Shown piece by piece: positions 1 to 6,277 of a stretch of DNA of 9,121 bases. Position numbers and translations under genes: made by a program. The number at the start of each line of letters is the position of its first letter. Within the stretch, counting starts at the first letter, position 1. Below the pieces are notes generated by a model. That model saw nothing but the letters and a program-made list of their open reading frames with translations, had not been told where the DNA came from and did no database searches. This stretch comes from Burkholderiales bacterium (GTDB taxonomy: Bacteria; Pseudomonadota; Gammaproteobacteria; Burkholderiales; SG8-39), in contig SXNB01000184.1 of assembly GCA_005777205.1 (NCBI GenBank), positions 1-9,121 on the forward strand. The letters run 5' to 3'.

Positions 1-344
1 GAGCATGCGGAGGAGAAGATCACAACTGCCACATCGGCGCGCACACCGCGATGGCGGGCTGCGTCGCCGTGGCCGGCAGCGCGCGCATCGGCAGCCACTG
101 TTCCATCGGGGCGGGCGCGCTGATCCTCGGCCATCTCGAGATCTGCGACCATGCCCGTGTTTCGGCGGGCACGGTGATCTCGCGCTCGATCCGCGAACCT
201 GGAACCTACACTGGCATGTATCCGGCGGATAACCACGAAGCCTGGCTGCGCAACACCGCGCAGGTGCGCCACCTCAACGCGCTGGCGCAGCGGGTGCGGG
301 ACCTAGAGCGCAAACTTGGAACCAAAAGGGGCGGCAATGGGTGA
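1..344 (+). CDS. lpxD: UDP-3-O-(3-hydroxyacyl)glucosamine N-acyltransferase LpxD, C-terminal part (5' truncated)
   Basis: This is the end of LpxD, which adds the second 3-hydroxyacyl chain (N-linked, position 2) to UDP-glucosamine in cytoplasmic lipid A synthesis. The frame codes for about 113 residues. It shows left-handed beta-helix hexapeptide repeats (AVAGSARIGSHCSIGAGA region), then GHLEICD and REPGTYTGMYP, which match the conserved C-terminal part of LpxD. A helical tail follows (LNALAQRVRDLERKL), corresponding to the C-terminal helix of the family. The H of a DHN triplet near position 21 corresponds to the usual catalytic His of the AHN motif. The first 20 or so bases do not read as LpxD in this frame, so the true protein match begins near position 21. 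Roughly two thirds of the protein lies outside the window. The stop (342-344) overlaps fabZ by 8 bases, indicating one operon. Confidence 0.93.
   Translation, partial: ACGGEDHNCHIGAHTAMAGCVAVAGSARIGSHCSIGAGALILGHLEICDHARVSAGTVISRSIREPGTYTGMYPADNHEAWLRNTAQVRHLNALAQRVRDLERKLGTKRGGNG
326..331 (+). promoter_or_regulatory. Ribosome binding site of fabZ
   Basis: AAGGGG lies five bases before the ATG at 337, inside the last codons of lpxD. It decides the fabZ start at 337 over an in-frame TTG at 316 and a second ATG at 346. Confidence 0.6.
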
Positions 345-789
345 AATGGATGTCCACGAGGTGCTCGCGCGCCTGCCGCAACGCTTCCCGTTCCTGATGG
401 TGGACCGGGTGCTCGAGTGCGAGCCGGGCAAGCGCATCGTGGCGTTGAAGAATGTGTCGGTGAACGAGCCGTTCTTCCCCGGGCACTTCCCGCACCGGCC
501 GGTGATGCCGGGGGTGTTGATCCTGGAGGCTATGGCGCAGGCGGCCGGGATCCTGGTGTTCAAGACCATGAATGCGGTCCCCGACGAAAGTTCAGTTTAC
601 TACTACGCCGGGATCGACAATGCCCGCTTCAAAAAGCCGGTGGTGCCGGGCGACCAGCTTGTGGTCGAGGTCACGATCACCGCCTCCAAGCGCGGCATCT
701 GGAAGTTCGGCTGCCGTGCGAGCGTCGCGGGCTGCGTGGTCGCCGAGGCGGATATCCTCTGTACGGTGCGGGCCGCGCCGCAAGCATGA
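337..789 (+). CDS. fabZ: (3R)-hydroxyacyl-ACP dehydratase FabZ
   Basis: FabZ dehydrates (3R)-hydroxyacyl-ACP to trans-2-enoyl-ACP in type II fatty acid synthesis. It is a cytoplasmic hotdog-fold enzyme of 150 residues, the normal family length. The family hallmarks are present: LPQRFPFLMVDRV (residues 13-25), KNVSVNEPFFPGHFP (38-52) with catalytic His50, PGVLILEAMAQ (58-68) with catalytic Glu64, and the GDQL segment (105-108). The ATG at 337 was chosen because it has a good ribosome binding site and gives the standard N-terminus. The gene overlaps the lpxD stop by 8 bases, and its own stop overlaps the lpxA start in an ATGA junction, so translation is coupled. Its place between lpxD and lpxA fits the competition of FabZ, LpxA and LpxD for the same hydroxyacyl-ACP pool. 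Confidence 0.97.
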   Translation: MGEMDVHEVLARLPQRFPFLMVDRVLECEPGKRIVALKNVSVNEPFFPGHFPHRPVMPGVLILEAMAQAAGILVFKTMNAVPDESSVYYYAGIDNARFKKPVVPGDQLVVEVTITASKRGIWKFGCRASVAGCVVAEADILCTVRAAPQA

Positions 790-1556
790 TCCATCCCAGC
801 GCGATCATCGAGGCCGGTGCGAAGCTGGCGCCGGATGTCTCGATCGGCGCCTACAGCCTGATCGGCCCGCAGGTCGAAATCGGTGCGGGCAGCGTCATCG
901 GTCCGCACGTGGTCATCGAGGGCCGCGTGAAGTTGGGACGCGACAACCGCATCGCGCAATTCGCCTCAATCGGCGGGCCACCGCAGGACAAGAAGTATGC
1001 CGGCGAGGAAACCGCGGTCGAGATTGGCGACGGCAACACCAGTCGCGAGTTTGTCACCATTAACCGCGGCACCCTCAGTGACGCGCGGGTGACGCGGGTC
1101 GGCGACGACAACTGGATCATGGCCTACGTGCACTTCGCGCACGACTGCCAAATCGGTAGCAACACCATCTTCGCTAATGCGTGCGAGCTGGCAGGCCATG
1201 TGCACGTCGGCGACTGGGCGATTCTGGGCGCCACCACACTGGTGCACCAGTTCGTCCATGTCGGTGCGCACAGCTTCACCGGCATGGGCACCTACCTCGA
1301 CCGCGACCTGCCACCCTACGTCAAGGCGGCCGGGAACATGGCCAAGCCCTTCGGCATCAACAGCCGGGGCTTGCGTCGGCGCGGCTTCTGCGATGCCTCG
1401 GTGATCGCGCTCAAGCGCGCCTACCGCAGCCTTTACCGCTCCGGCCTCACGCTGGAGGAGGCGCGCCGGGAACTCGATATCCAGTCCTCGGATTCGCCGG
1501 AAGTGCGCCTGCTGGCCGCGTTCCTGGACGGCTCTAGCCGCGGCATCATTCGCTAG
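786..1556 (+). CDS. lpxA: UDP-N-acetylglucosamine O-acyltransferase LpxA
   Basis: LpxA transfers a (3R)-hydroxyacyl chain from ACP to the 3-OH of UDP-GlcNAc, the first step of lipid A synthesis. The protein has 256 residues (E. coli 262). A left-handed beta-helix of hexapeptide repeats fills about residues 1-185, followed by a helical C-terminal domain with GLRRRGF and a terminal RGIIR. The catalytic His is His119 in HFAHDC, equivalent to E. coli His125, and LVHQF supplies His154 and Gln155 (E. coli His160 and Gln161). The position matching the E. coli acyl-chain ruler Gly173 is Met167 (sequence HSFTGMG), as in Pseudomonas aeruginosa, where Met selects C10 chains; a shorter O-linked chain is therefore inferred. 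The ATG at 786 overlaps the fabZ stop by 4 bases without a clear ribosome binding site, implying translational coupling. The TAG stop shares one base with the lpxB GTG start. Confidence 0.97.
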   Translation: MIHPSAIIEAGAKLAPDVSIGAYSLIGPQVEIGAGSVIGPHVVIEGRVKLGRDNRIAQFASIGGPPQDKKYAGEETAVEIGDGNTSREFVTINRGTLSDARVTRVGDDNWIMAYVHFAHDCQIGSNTIFANACELAGHVHVGDWAILGATTLVHQFVHVGAHSFTGMGTYLDRDLPPYVKAAGNMAKPFGINSRGLRRRGFCDASVIALKRAYRSLYRSGLTLEEARRELDIQSSDSPEVRLLAAFLDGSSRGIIR

Positions 1557-2731
1557 TGAGCGGGGACGAGCAGGGCACGGCGCAGCCGCCAGCGCGCATC
1601 GGCATGGTCGCCGGGGAGGCTTCCGGCGACCTGCTGGCGGCGCATCTGATCGCGGCGCTCAAGGCGCGCCGCCCGGGCCTTGCCTTCTACGGCATTGGCG
1701 GCCCGAAGATGGCCGCGCAGGGATTCGACGCCCTGGTCCCCATGGACAAGCTGGGCGTGCGCGGCTATGCGGAGGTGGCCCGCCACTATCGCGAGATCAT
1801 GGGCATCCGCAAGCGGCTCGCGACGCGCTTCCTCGCCGACCGACCCGGGCTGTTCATCGGCGTCGACTCCTCGGACTTCAACCTCGACCTCGAGCGCCAG
1901 CTCAAGGAAGCCGGTATCCCGGCGGTGCAGTACGTCAGCCCGTCGATCTGGGCCTGGCGCGGCTGGCGCCTGCGCCGGATCGCGAAGTCGGTGTCGCACA
2001 TCTTGGCCATGTTTCCGTTCGAACCGGCCCTGTACAACAAGGCGGGCGTCCCGGTGACCTACGTCGGCCATCCGTTGGCGGACATCATTCCGCTGGATCC
2101 CGACAAGGGCGCGGCACGCGCCGAGCTGCGCCTGCCGCTGCGCAGCCCCATTGTCGCGCTGCTCCCGGGCAGCCGGCGCTCGGAACTGCGTTACATGGCC
2201 GACTTGTTCATCAAGACCGCGCGCCGCATGCTGCACGACGCGCCAGAGCTGCACTTCGTGTGCCCGACGGTGTCCCGTGCGACGCGCGAGCTGCTGGAGG
2301 AGGCGCTACGTCGCAACGAAGCACGGAACCTGCCGCTGACACTGCTGTTCGGCCACTCGCACGAAGCACTGGCGGCAGCCGACATCGCGCTGGTGGCCAG
2401 CGGCACCGCAACGCTGGAGACCGCGCTGTTCAAGACGCCGATGGTGATCACCTACCGGCAATCGCCGCTGACCTGGGTATTGATGAAGCGGATGCTTTAC
2501 CTGCCCTACATCGGCCTGCCGAATATCCTTGCCGGGGAGCGCCTGGTGCCGGAGTTCGTTCAGGACCAGGCCACGCCCTGCGCGCTCGCAGAAGCGCTGC
2601 TTTCACTGTTGCAGGACGGCAACGAGCAGCGCCGGCAGGTCGCGAAATTCCGCGAGATCCACGCCACCCTGCGGCAGAACACCGCGGAGAAGGCCGCCGA
2701 GGCGGTGCTGCGGCTGCTCGATGGGGCTTGA
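1556..2731 (+). CDS. lpxB: Lipid A disaccharide synthase LpxB
   Basis: LpxB joins UDP-2,3-diacylglucosamine to lipid X (2,3-diacylglucosamine 1-phosphate), forming the beta-1,6 lipid A disaccharide at the inner face of the inner membrane. It is a GT19 glycosyltransferase of 391 residues, near the usual length. Visible motifs are VAGEASGD (residues 18-25), the IGVDSSDFN segment with Asp104 (E. coli Asp98), SPSIWAWR (128-135), and LLPGSRRSEL (202-211) with Arg207 (E. coli Arg201). The C-terminal half carries the SGTATLET nucleotide-sugar site and the LPNILAGE segment. The start is GTG at 1556, whose G is the last base of the lpxA TAG stop. No ribosome binding site is evident, so coupled reinitiation after lpxA is likely. 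The stop overlaps rnhB by 11 bases. Confidence 0.97.
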   Translation: MSGDEQGTAQPPARIGMVAGEASGDLLAAHLIAALKARRPGLAFYGIGGPKMAAQGFDALVPMDKLGVRGYAEVARHYREIMGIRKRLATRFLADRPGLFIGVDSSDFNLDLERQLKEAGIPAVQYVSPSIWAWRGWRLRRIAKSVSHILAMFPFEPALYNKAGVPVTYVGHPLADIIPLDPDKGAARAELRLPLRSPIVALLPGSRRSELRYMADLFIKTARRMLHDAPELHFVCPTVSRATRELLEEALRRNEARNLPLTLLFGHSHEALAAADIALVASGTATLETALFKTPMVITYRQSPLTWVLMKRMLYLPYIGLPNILAGERLVPEFVQDQATPCALAEALLSLLQDGNEQRRQVAKFREIHATLRQNTAEKAAEAVLRLLDGA

Positions 2732-3302
2732 GCCCGCGATCTGCGGCGTCGACGAGGCCGGCCGCGGCCCGATTGCCGGGCCGGTGTACGCAGCGGCGGT
2801 GGTCCTCGATCCGCGGCGCCCGGTCGAGGGCCTGGCCGACTCGAAGCTGTTGTCCGCGGGGCGGCGCGAAGTGCTGGCAGCCCTGATCCGCGAGCGTGCC
2901 CTCGCGTGGGCCGTGGCGACGGCCACGGTTGAGGAAATCGACCGCATCAACATCCTGCAGGCCTCGCTGCTCGCCATGCGCCGCGCGGTGGAGGCGCTTG
3001 GCCTGGTGCCCGATGAAGCCTGGGTGGACGGCAACCGCTGTCCGGTGCTGCCGTGCGCCTCGTGCGCGATCATCGGCGGCGACCGCCTGCATCCGGTGAT
3101 CTCTGCGGCCTCCATCCTGGCCAAGACGGAGCGCGATGCGGAGATGCAAAGACTTCACCTTCTGTACCCGGACTACCACCTGAACCGGCACAAGGGCTAT
3201 CCGACTGCGGAACACCTCGCGCTTCTGGAGCTGCACGGGCCGGCGGCGATCCACCGCCGCTCGTTCGGGCCGGTCAGGCGGCTGCTCGCCCGGGAAAGCT
3301 GA
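2721..3302 (+). CDS. rnhB: Ribonuclease HII
   Basis: RNase HII cuts RNA in RNA-DNA hybrids and starts removal of single ribonucleotides misincorporated into DNA. The protein has 193 residues, typical for the family. The active-site acidic residues are in place: Asp11 and Glu12 in GVDEAGRGPIAG, Asp103 in WVDGN, and Asp139 in SILAKTERD. DSKLL (40-44), LHPVISAASI and HKGYPT are the other family blocks. The ATG at 2721 was preferred because it gives the canonical short N-terminus before GVDEAGRG; the open frame extends further upstream but only inside lpxB. The 11-base overlap with lpxB places it as the last gene of the lipid A operon, as in many proteobacteria. Its last 29 bases are antisense to the end of the convergent senB-like gene. 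Confidence 0.96.
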   Translation: MGLEPAICGVDEAGRGPIAGPVYAAAVVLDPRRPVEGLADSKLLSAGRREVLAALIRERALAWAVATATVEEIDRINILQASLLAMRRAVEALGLVPDEAWVDGNRCPVLPCASCAIIGGDRLHPVISAASILAKTERDAEMQRLHLLYPDYHLNRHKGYPTAEHLALLELHGPAAIHRRSFGPVRRLLARES

Positions 3303-4236
3303 TGGCTGCGCGCAGCGCTGCCGCCTCGTTGCGCGGCGCGACCATCGGCCTCAGCTTACGCATCCAATGCAGCAGTCTCCGGTAGAAGCCGGGGTCGGCT
3401 TGCGCCCGTGTCAGCAATGCCGCCAGCGCTGCCTCGTCTCCTGTCGGGTAATAACCGGGATAGCCCGCGCCGAGCAGTCCAACGTTCCCGGGGATGCGGG
3501 AGGCGAGGACCGGCACGCCGATGCGGAGTGCTTCCGACACGACATTGGCGCCGCCCTCCATCCGAGAAGAGACCACCAGGACATGGCTGGAGGCTAGCCA
3601 GCGCAGGGCCGTCGCGTGCGGCACGCTGCCCAGCCAGCGGTAACGTGCGTCGCGACGCATTGCAGCCTTCGCCTGCCGCGCCAGGGCGGCGTCGAGCGCT
3701 TCTCCCAGCTGGATGAGCTGGAAGCCGGCGCGCTCCGGAAGCAGTTGCAGCGCCGCCAGCGACCGCAGGGAATCCTTTTCCTCTCGCAGATGGCCGATCA
3801 CGGTGGCACGGAAGCCTCGCGCCACCGGCCGGTGGCGCCGCTGAGTCGAGGACGATTGCACTACCACCGTGACCTTGCGCCGCAGGACGGGCGCCATTTC
3901 GCGCGCGGCAAGGCGCTGCAGCGTGATGAACCGGTCTGCGAGTTGCAGCGATTCCTGAGCTTCCCGCGAGTTGCGGATGTCTCGGTAGACGTCGGTTCCG
4001 GTCAAGGCGAGGACCAGGGGACGGCCCGGATGCGCCTGTGCGAAGGCCTTGATCGACGCGTGGCTGCGGCGAGCGTGCAGCGCGAGCATCAGGTGGGCGG
4101 GGTCTTGCGGCCGCCATACGGTCCCAACCGTAACCCGGTGCCCCGCCGCGCGCAGCATCGCGGCCCAGCGCAGGGCAGTGTGGCGGTTGCCGGCGCGGGA
4201 ACCCGCGCCGGCGGGCGTGACCAGCGCGATTCTCAT
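3274..4236 (-). CDS. senB: SenB-type selenosugar synthase (GT-B glycosyltransferase of selenoneine biosynthesis)
   Basis: SenB makes a selenosugar from selenophosphate and a UDP-sugar (UDP-GlcNAc in the characterised system), forming the C-Se bond that feeds selenoneine synthesis. The 320-residue product is a soluble GT-B protein. Its N-terminal part shows IALVTPAG, GNRHTALRW (16-24), LHARRSHASI (53-62) and LTGTDVYRDI (78-87). This combination, as I recall it, marks the SenB family (TIGR04348) rather than general GT4 enzymes. The C-terminal Rossmann half has VIGHLREEKD (146-155), RYRWLGSVPH (199-208) and the nucleotide-sugar block SRMEGGANVVSEAL (224-237). The ATG at 4236 gives the standard N-terminus. 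It is divergent from the senA-like gene across 32 bases, and its 3' end overlaps rnhB by 29 bases. Base composition matches its neighbours. The family call is strong by motif and context; substrate use is inferred. A sulfur-sugar role is the main alternative. Confidence 0.9.
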   Translation of the reverse strand: MRIALVTPAGAGSRAGNRHTALRWAAMLRAAGHRVTVGTVWRPQDPAHLMLALHARRSHASIKAFAQAHPGRPLVLALTGTDVYRDIRNSREAQESLQLADRFITLQRLAAREMAPVLRRKVTVVVQSSSTQRRHRPVARGFRATVIGHLREEKDSLRSLAALQLLPERAGFQLIQLGEALDAALARQAKAAMRRDARYRWLGSVPHATALRWLASSHVLVVSSRMEGGANVVSEALRIGVPVLASRIPGNVGLLGAGYPGYYPTGDEAALAALLTRAQADPGFYRRLLHWMRKLRPMVAPRNEAAALRAAISFPGRAAA

Positions 4237-4268
4237 GCGCGCCTAGGTTCGCTAGACTGCGCGGGCTC
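4237..4268. promoter_or_regulatory. Divergent senB/senA spacer with presumed overlapping promoters
   Basis: This 32-base spacer separates two divergent start codons, so both promoters must share it or reach into the opposite gene. A TAGACT hexamer at 4253-4258 (4 of 6 to the sigma-70 -10 consensus) would put a senA transcript start near 4265, leaving almost no leader; no convincing -35 is seen. Two CTAG tetramers (4243-4246 and 4252-4255), five bases apart, form a small inverted pair that could be an operator. senA has no clear ribosome binding site; senB has at most a weak AGG five bases before its ATG. Promoter assignment is inference. Confidence 0.4.
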
Positions 4269-5492
4269 ATGAGCGAATCCACCCCCGCCGCCGAACTGCA
4301 GGACGCCCGCGCCCGCGCGCGCGCGATGGCGGACGACCTTGTCGGCGCCCGCGAGCTCGGCCCGCTGCTGCCGATTGTCAATCCGCCGCGCTGGGAAATC
4401 GGGCATGTGGGCTGGTTCCAGGAGTACTGGTGCCTGAGGCGCACCGCGCCGGGCCTGCATTCGCTCGAACGGCATGTCTCGATTCTGCCCAATGCGGACG
4501 CGCTCTACAACTCTGACACGGTGCCGCATGATTCACGCTGGTCGCTGCCGCTGCCAGACTTCGCCGCCGCCCTGCGCTATCGCAACGAGGTGCTGGCGCG
4601 CGTGCTGGCTCAGGATCCGCGAGAGGGGGAGGACGCCTATTTCGCGAGGCTCGCGGCACGCCACGAGGACATGCACGCCGAGGCGTTTCACTACACGCGC
4701 CAAACGCTGGGCTACGAGGCGCCCGCGATTGCGGACCGGCCGCATCGGCCCGGCGAACGCGCGGAGGGCGACGTGGCGGTGCCGGGCGGCGTCTTCGAGC
4801 TCGGCGCCGCTGCGGACGCAGGCTTCGTGTTCGACAACGAGAAATGGGCGCATCCGGTCGTCCTCGCCCCGTTCCGGATCGCCCGCGCGGCGGTGACCAA
4901 CGCTGAGTACCTCGCCTTCGTCGAGGCGGGCGGGGCGCCGCCAGGGCACTGGCGCGAGGCAGGAGGGGGGGGCTGGCAGCAGCGGCGCTTCGACCTCTGG
5001 AGGCCGCTAGCGGAGGATGAGCCGGTGATTCATGTCAGTTGGGACGCGGCCCAGGCATTCTGCCGCTACGCCGGCCGCCGCCTGCCGACCGAGGCGGAAT
5101 GGGAGTTCGCTGCCACCTGGGACCCCGTCTCGGGCCGCAAGCGCGTGTTTCCTTGGGGAGATGAACCCTGGAGGGGATCGAAAGCGAACCTCCACAACGG
5201 GACCCTCGCGAGCGTCCACGCCTATCCGGAGGGCGACAGCGCACTCGGCGTGAGGCAGATGATTGGCAACGTCTGGGAGTGGACCTCAAGCGACTTCCTG
5301 CCCTATCCGGGATTCCTGCGCGACCCGTACAAGGAATACTCCGAACCCTGGTTCGGCAACCACAAGGTTCTGCGCGGCGGCTGTTTTACCACCTCGCCAC
5401 GGATTGCGCGTGCCACCTACCGCAATTTCTACTCCAGGGATCGGTCGGACGTGTTCGCCGGCCTGCGCACCTGCGCGCTCGAGCGCGGATGA
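4269..5492 (+). CDS. senA: SenA-type selenoneine synthase (EgtB-like non-haem iron enzyme)
   Basis: SenA is an EgtB/OvoA-related iron enzyme that couples a selenosugar to hercynine, leading to selenoneine. The product has 407 residues. An N-terminal DinB-like helical domain (about 1-150) carries the iron-binding set: His46 in EIGHVGWFQEYW and the HX3HXE motif with His132, His136 and Glu138 (RHEDMHAE), followed by YTRQTLGY. A formylglycine-generating/sulfatase-modifying fold (about 165-405) shows RLPTEAEWEFAA (271-282), FPWGDEPW (294-301), IGNVWEWTSSDF (332-343), VLRGGCF (367-373) and FAGLRTCA (396-403). The last two segments, with Cys372 and Cys402, resemble SenA proteins as I recall them. 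There is no methyltransferase domain, which argues against OvoA. Adjacency to senB is the main argument against plain EgtB. The ATG at 4269 gives the expected N-terminus. The stop overlaps the next gene in ATGA. An eight-G run lies at codons 233-235. No selD or egtD lies nearby, so selenophosphate and hercynine must come from elsewhere. Confidence 0.88.
   Translation: MSESTPAAELQDARARARAMADDLVGARELGPLLPIVNPPRWEIGHVGWFQEYWCLRRTAPGLHSLERHVSILPNADALYNSDTVPHDSRWSLPLPDFAAALRYRNEVLARVLAQDPREGEDAYFARLAARHEDMHAEAFHYTRQTLGYEAPAIADRPHRPGERAEGDVAVPGGVFELGAAADAGFVFDNEKWAHPVVLAPFRIARAAVTNAEYLAFVEAGGAPPGHWREAGGGGWQQRRFDLWRPLAEDEPVIHVSWDAAQAFCRYAGRRLPTEAEWEFAATWDPVSGRKRVFPWGDEPWRGSKANLHNGTLASVHAYPEGDSALGVRQMIGNVWEWTSSDFLPYPGFLRDPYKEYSEPWFGNHKVLRGGCFTTSPRIARATYRNFYSRDRSDVFAGLRTCALERG
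4965..4972. repeat. Eight-G homopolymer in senA
   Basis: Eight consecutive G bases code for part of a Gly-rich loop (residues 232-235) in the SenA-like protein. The reading frame is intact on both sides at this length. A gain or loss of one G would truncate the protein, so the run is either a slippage-prone site or merely a sequencing risk. Confidence 0.9.
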
Positions 5493-6277
5493 CGATCCTG
5501 CGCTCGAGCGACAATCCCCGGCTGCGGCGCTGGATCCGGCTGGCGGCGGATCCGCGCCAACGGCGCAGCAAGGGCTGCGCCCTCATCGAGGGACCGCACC
5601 TGATCGCCGCCTGCCTGGCTGCCGGGGTCAAGCCGGAGGCGTTGATCCTGAGCGAGAGCGGAGCAGGACGCGCCGAGATGGCGCAGCTGGTGCGGCAATC
5701 CGGCGCCACGGCAACGATCCTGGCGGACAAGCTGTTCGCGGCGCTCGCGGACTCCGAGACACCGCAGGGTATCGCGGCAGAGATCCGACTGCCGCGAGAA
5801 GCAACCGACCTTAACGCGGTGGCATCATGCGTGTTCTTGGACGGTATCCAGGATGCGGGCAACGTCGGCACCATCCTGCGCAGCGCGGCAGCCTTCGGCG
5901 TCCCGGTCGCAGTACTCGGGCCCGGTTGCGCCGATGCCTGGTCGCCCAAGGTGCTGCGGGCGGCCATGGGCGCGCATTTTTCAATCGGACTGCGCCGCAG
6001 CGATGACCTGGCATCCGACCTGGACCGTTTCGGTGGCCGTGTCGCCGTCGCCGTACCGCGCGGTGGCGTGCCGCCCGCGGAAGCGGACCTCTCAGGGCGC
6101 CTTGGCTGGATCATGGGGGCCGAAGGGCATGGCGTAAGCGCCGCGCTTGCCGCGCGTGCCGGGCTCCGGGTGACGATCCCGATGCGGGGAGGCGCCGAGT
6201 CGCTCAACGTCTCGGCCGCGGCAGCAATTCTGTTCTACGAGTCGGCGCGGCTCAGAAAACGTGGCGCTCCAGGTTGA
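5489..6277 (+). CDS. TrmH/SpoU-family RNA 2'-O-methyltransferase (RlmB-like)
   Basis: This enzyme is predicted to methylate a ribose 2'-OH in rRNA or tRNA using S-adenosylmethionine. It has 262 residues. An N-terminal substrate-binding domain (about 25-100, starting SKGCALIEGPHLI) precedes the SPOUT knot domain. The three SpoU motifs are present: motif 1 AGNVGTILRSAAAFGV (123-138, Asn125 and Arg131), motif 2 IMGAEGHGVS (208-217, Glu212) and motif 3 IPMRGGAESLNVSAAAAI (230-247, Asn240). The exact RNA target cannot be read from sequence, so no symbol is given. The ATG at 5489 overlaps the senA stop (ATGA) and starts a typical N-terminus (MTILRSSDNPRL); longer in-frame starts lie inside senA and are not credible. 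Expression therefore appears tied to senA. Its last 26 bases overlap the convergent ppsR end. In betaproteobacteria a gene of this kind commonly follows rnhB, so the sen pair probably interrupts that neighbourhood. Confidence 0.92.
   Translation: MTILRSSDNPRLRRWIRLAADPRQRRSKGCALIEGPHLIAACLAAGVKPEALILSESGAGRAEMAQLVRQSGATATILADKLFAALADSETPQGIAAEIRLPREATDLNAVASCVFLDGIQDAGNVGTILRSAAAFGVPVAVLGPGCADAWSPKVLRAAMGAHFSIGLRRSDDLASDLDRFGGRVAVAVPRGGVPPAEADLSGRLGWIMGAEGHGVSAALAARAGLRVTIPMRGGAESLNVSAAAAILFYESARLRKRGAPG

Noticed and set aside
316..336. TTG-started N-terminal extension of FabZ
   Set aside because: The ATG at 337 has a well-placed ribosome binding site and gives the normal FabZ length.
1553..2254. 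233-codon minus-strand open frame opposite lpxB
   Set aside because: High GC removes stop codons on the opposite strand. The translation is compositionally biased and the region is fully explained by lpxB.
2448..3254. 268-codon minus-strand open frame opposite lpxB/rnhB
   Set aside because: Arg/Ala-rich shadow without recognisable motifs; both plus-strand genes retain complete active sites.
3305..3316. 12-base perfect palindrome (GCTGCG/CGCAGC) just after the rnhB stop as a terminator
   Set aside because: It has no loop or T tract and lies inside the senB C-terminal codons. Such GC palindromes arise easily at this base composition.
3356..4492. 378-codon open frame on the minus strand across senB and the senA start
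   Set aside because: It is a low-complexity Ala/Arg/Gly/Pro-rich shadow of senB in another frame, with no family motif. senB itself has clear domain signatures.
5279..5488. Longer N-terminus for the RNA methyltransferase starting inside senA
   Set aside because: The extra 70 residues are a frame shadow of senA. The family N-terminus begins at the ATG at 5489.
4269..5492. Annotation as ergothioneine synthase EgtB or ovothiol synthase OvoA
   Set aside because: There is no C-terminal methyltransferase domain as in OvoA, and no egtD or other egt partner adjoins it. The immediate SenB-type neighbour and the RGGCF/FAGLRTCA segments fit SenA better, although EgtB activity cannot be excluded by sequence alone.
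5386..6207. 273-codon minus-strand open frame opposite the RNA methyltransferase
   Set aside because: Shadow frame of a GC-rich gene; the plus strand carries all three SpoU motifs.
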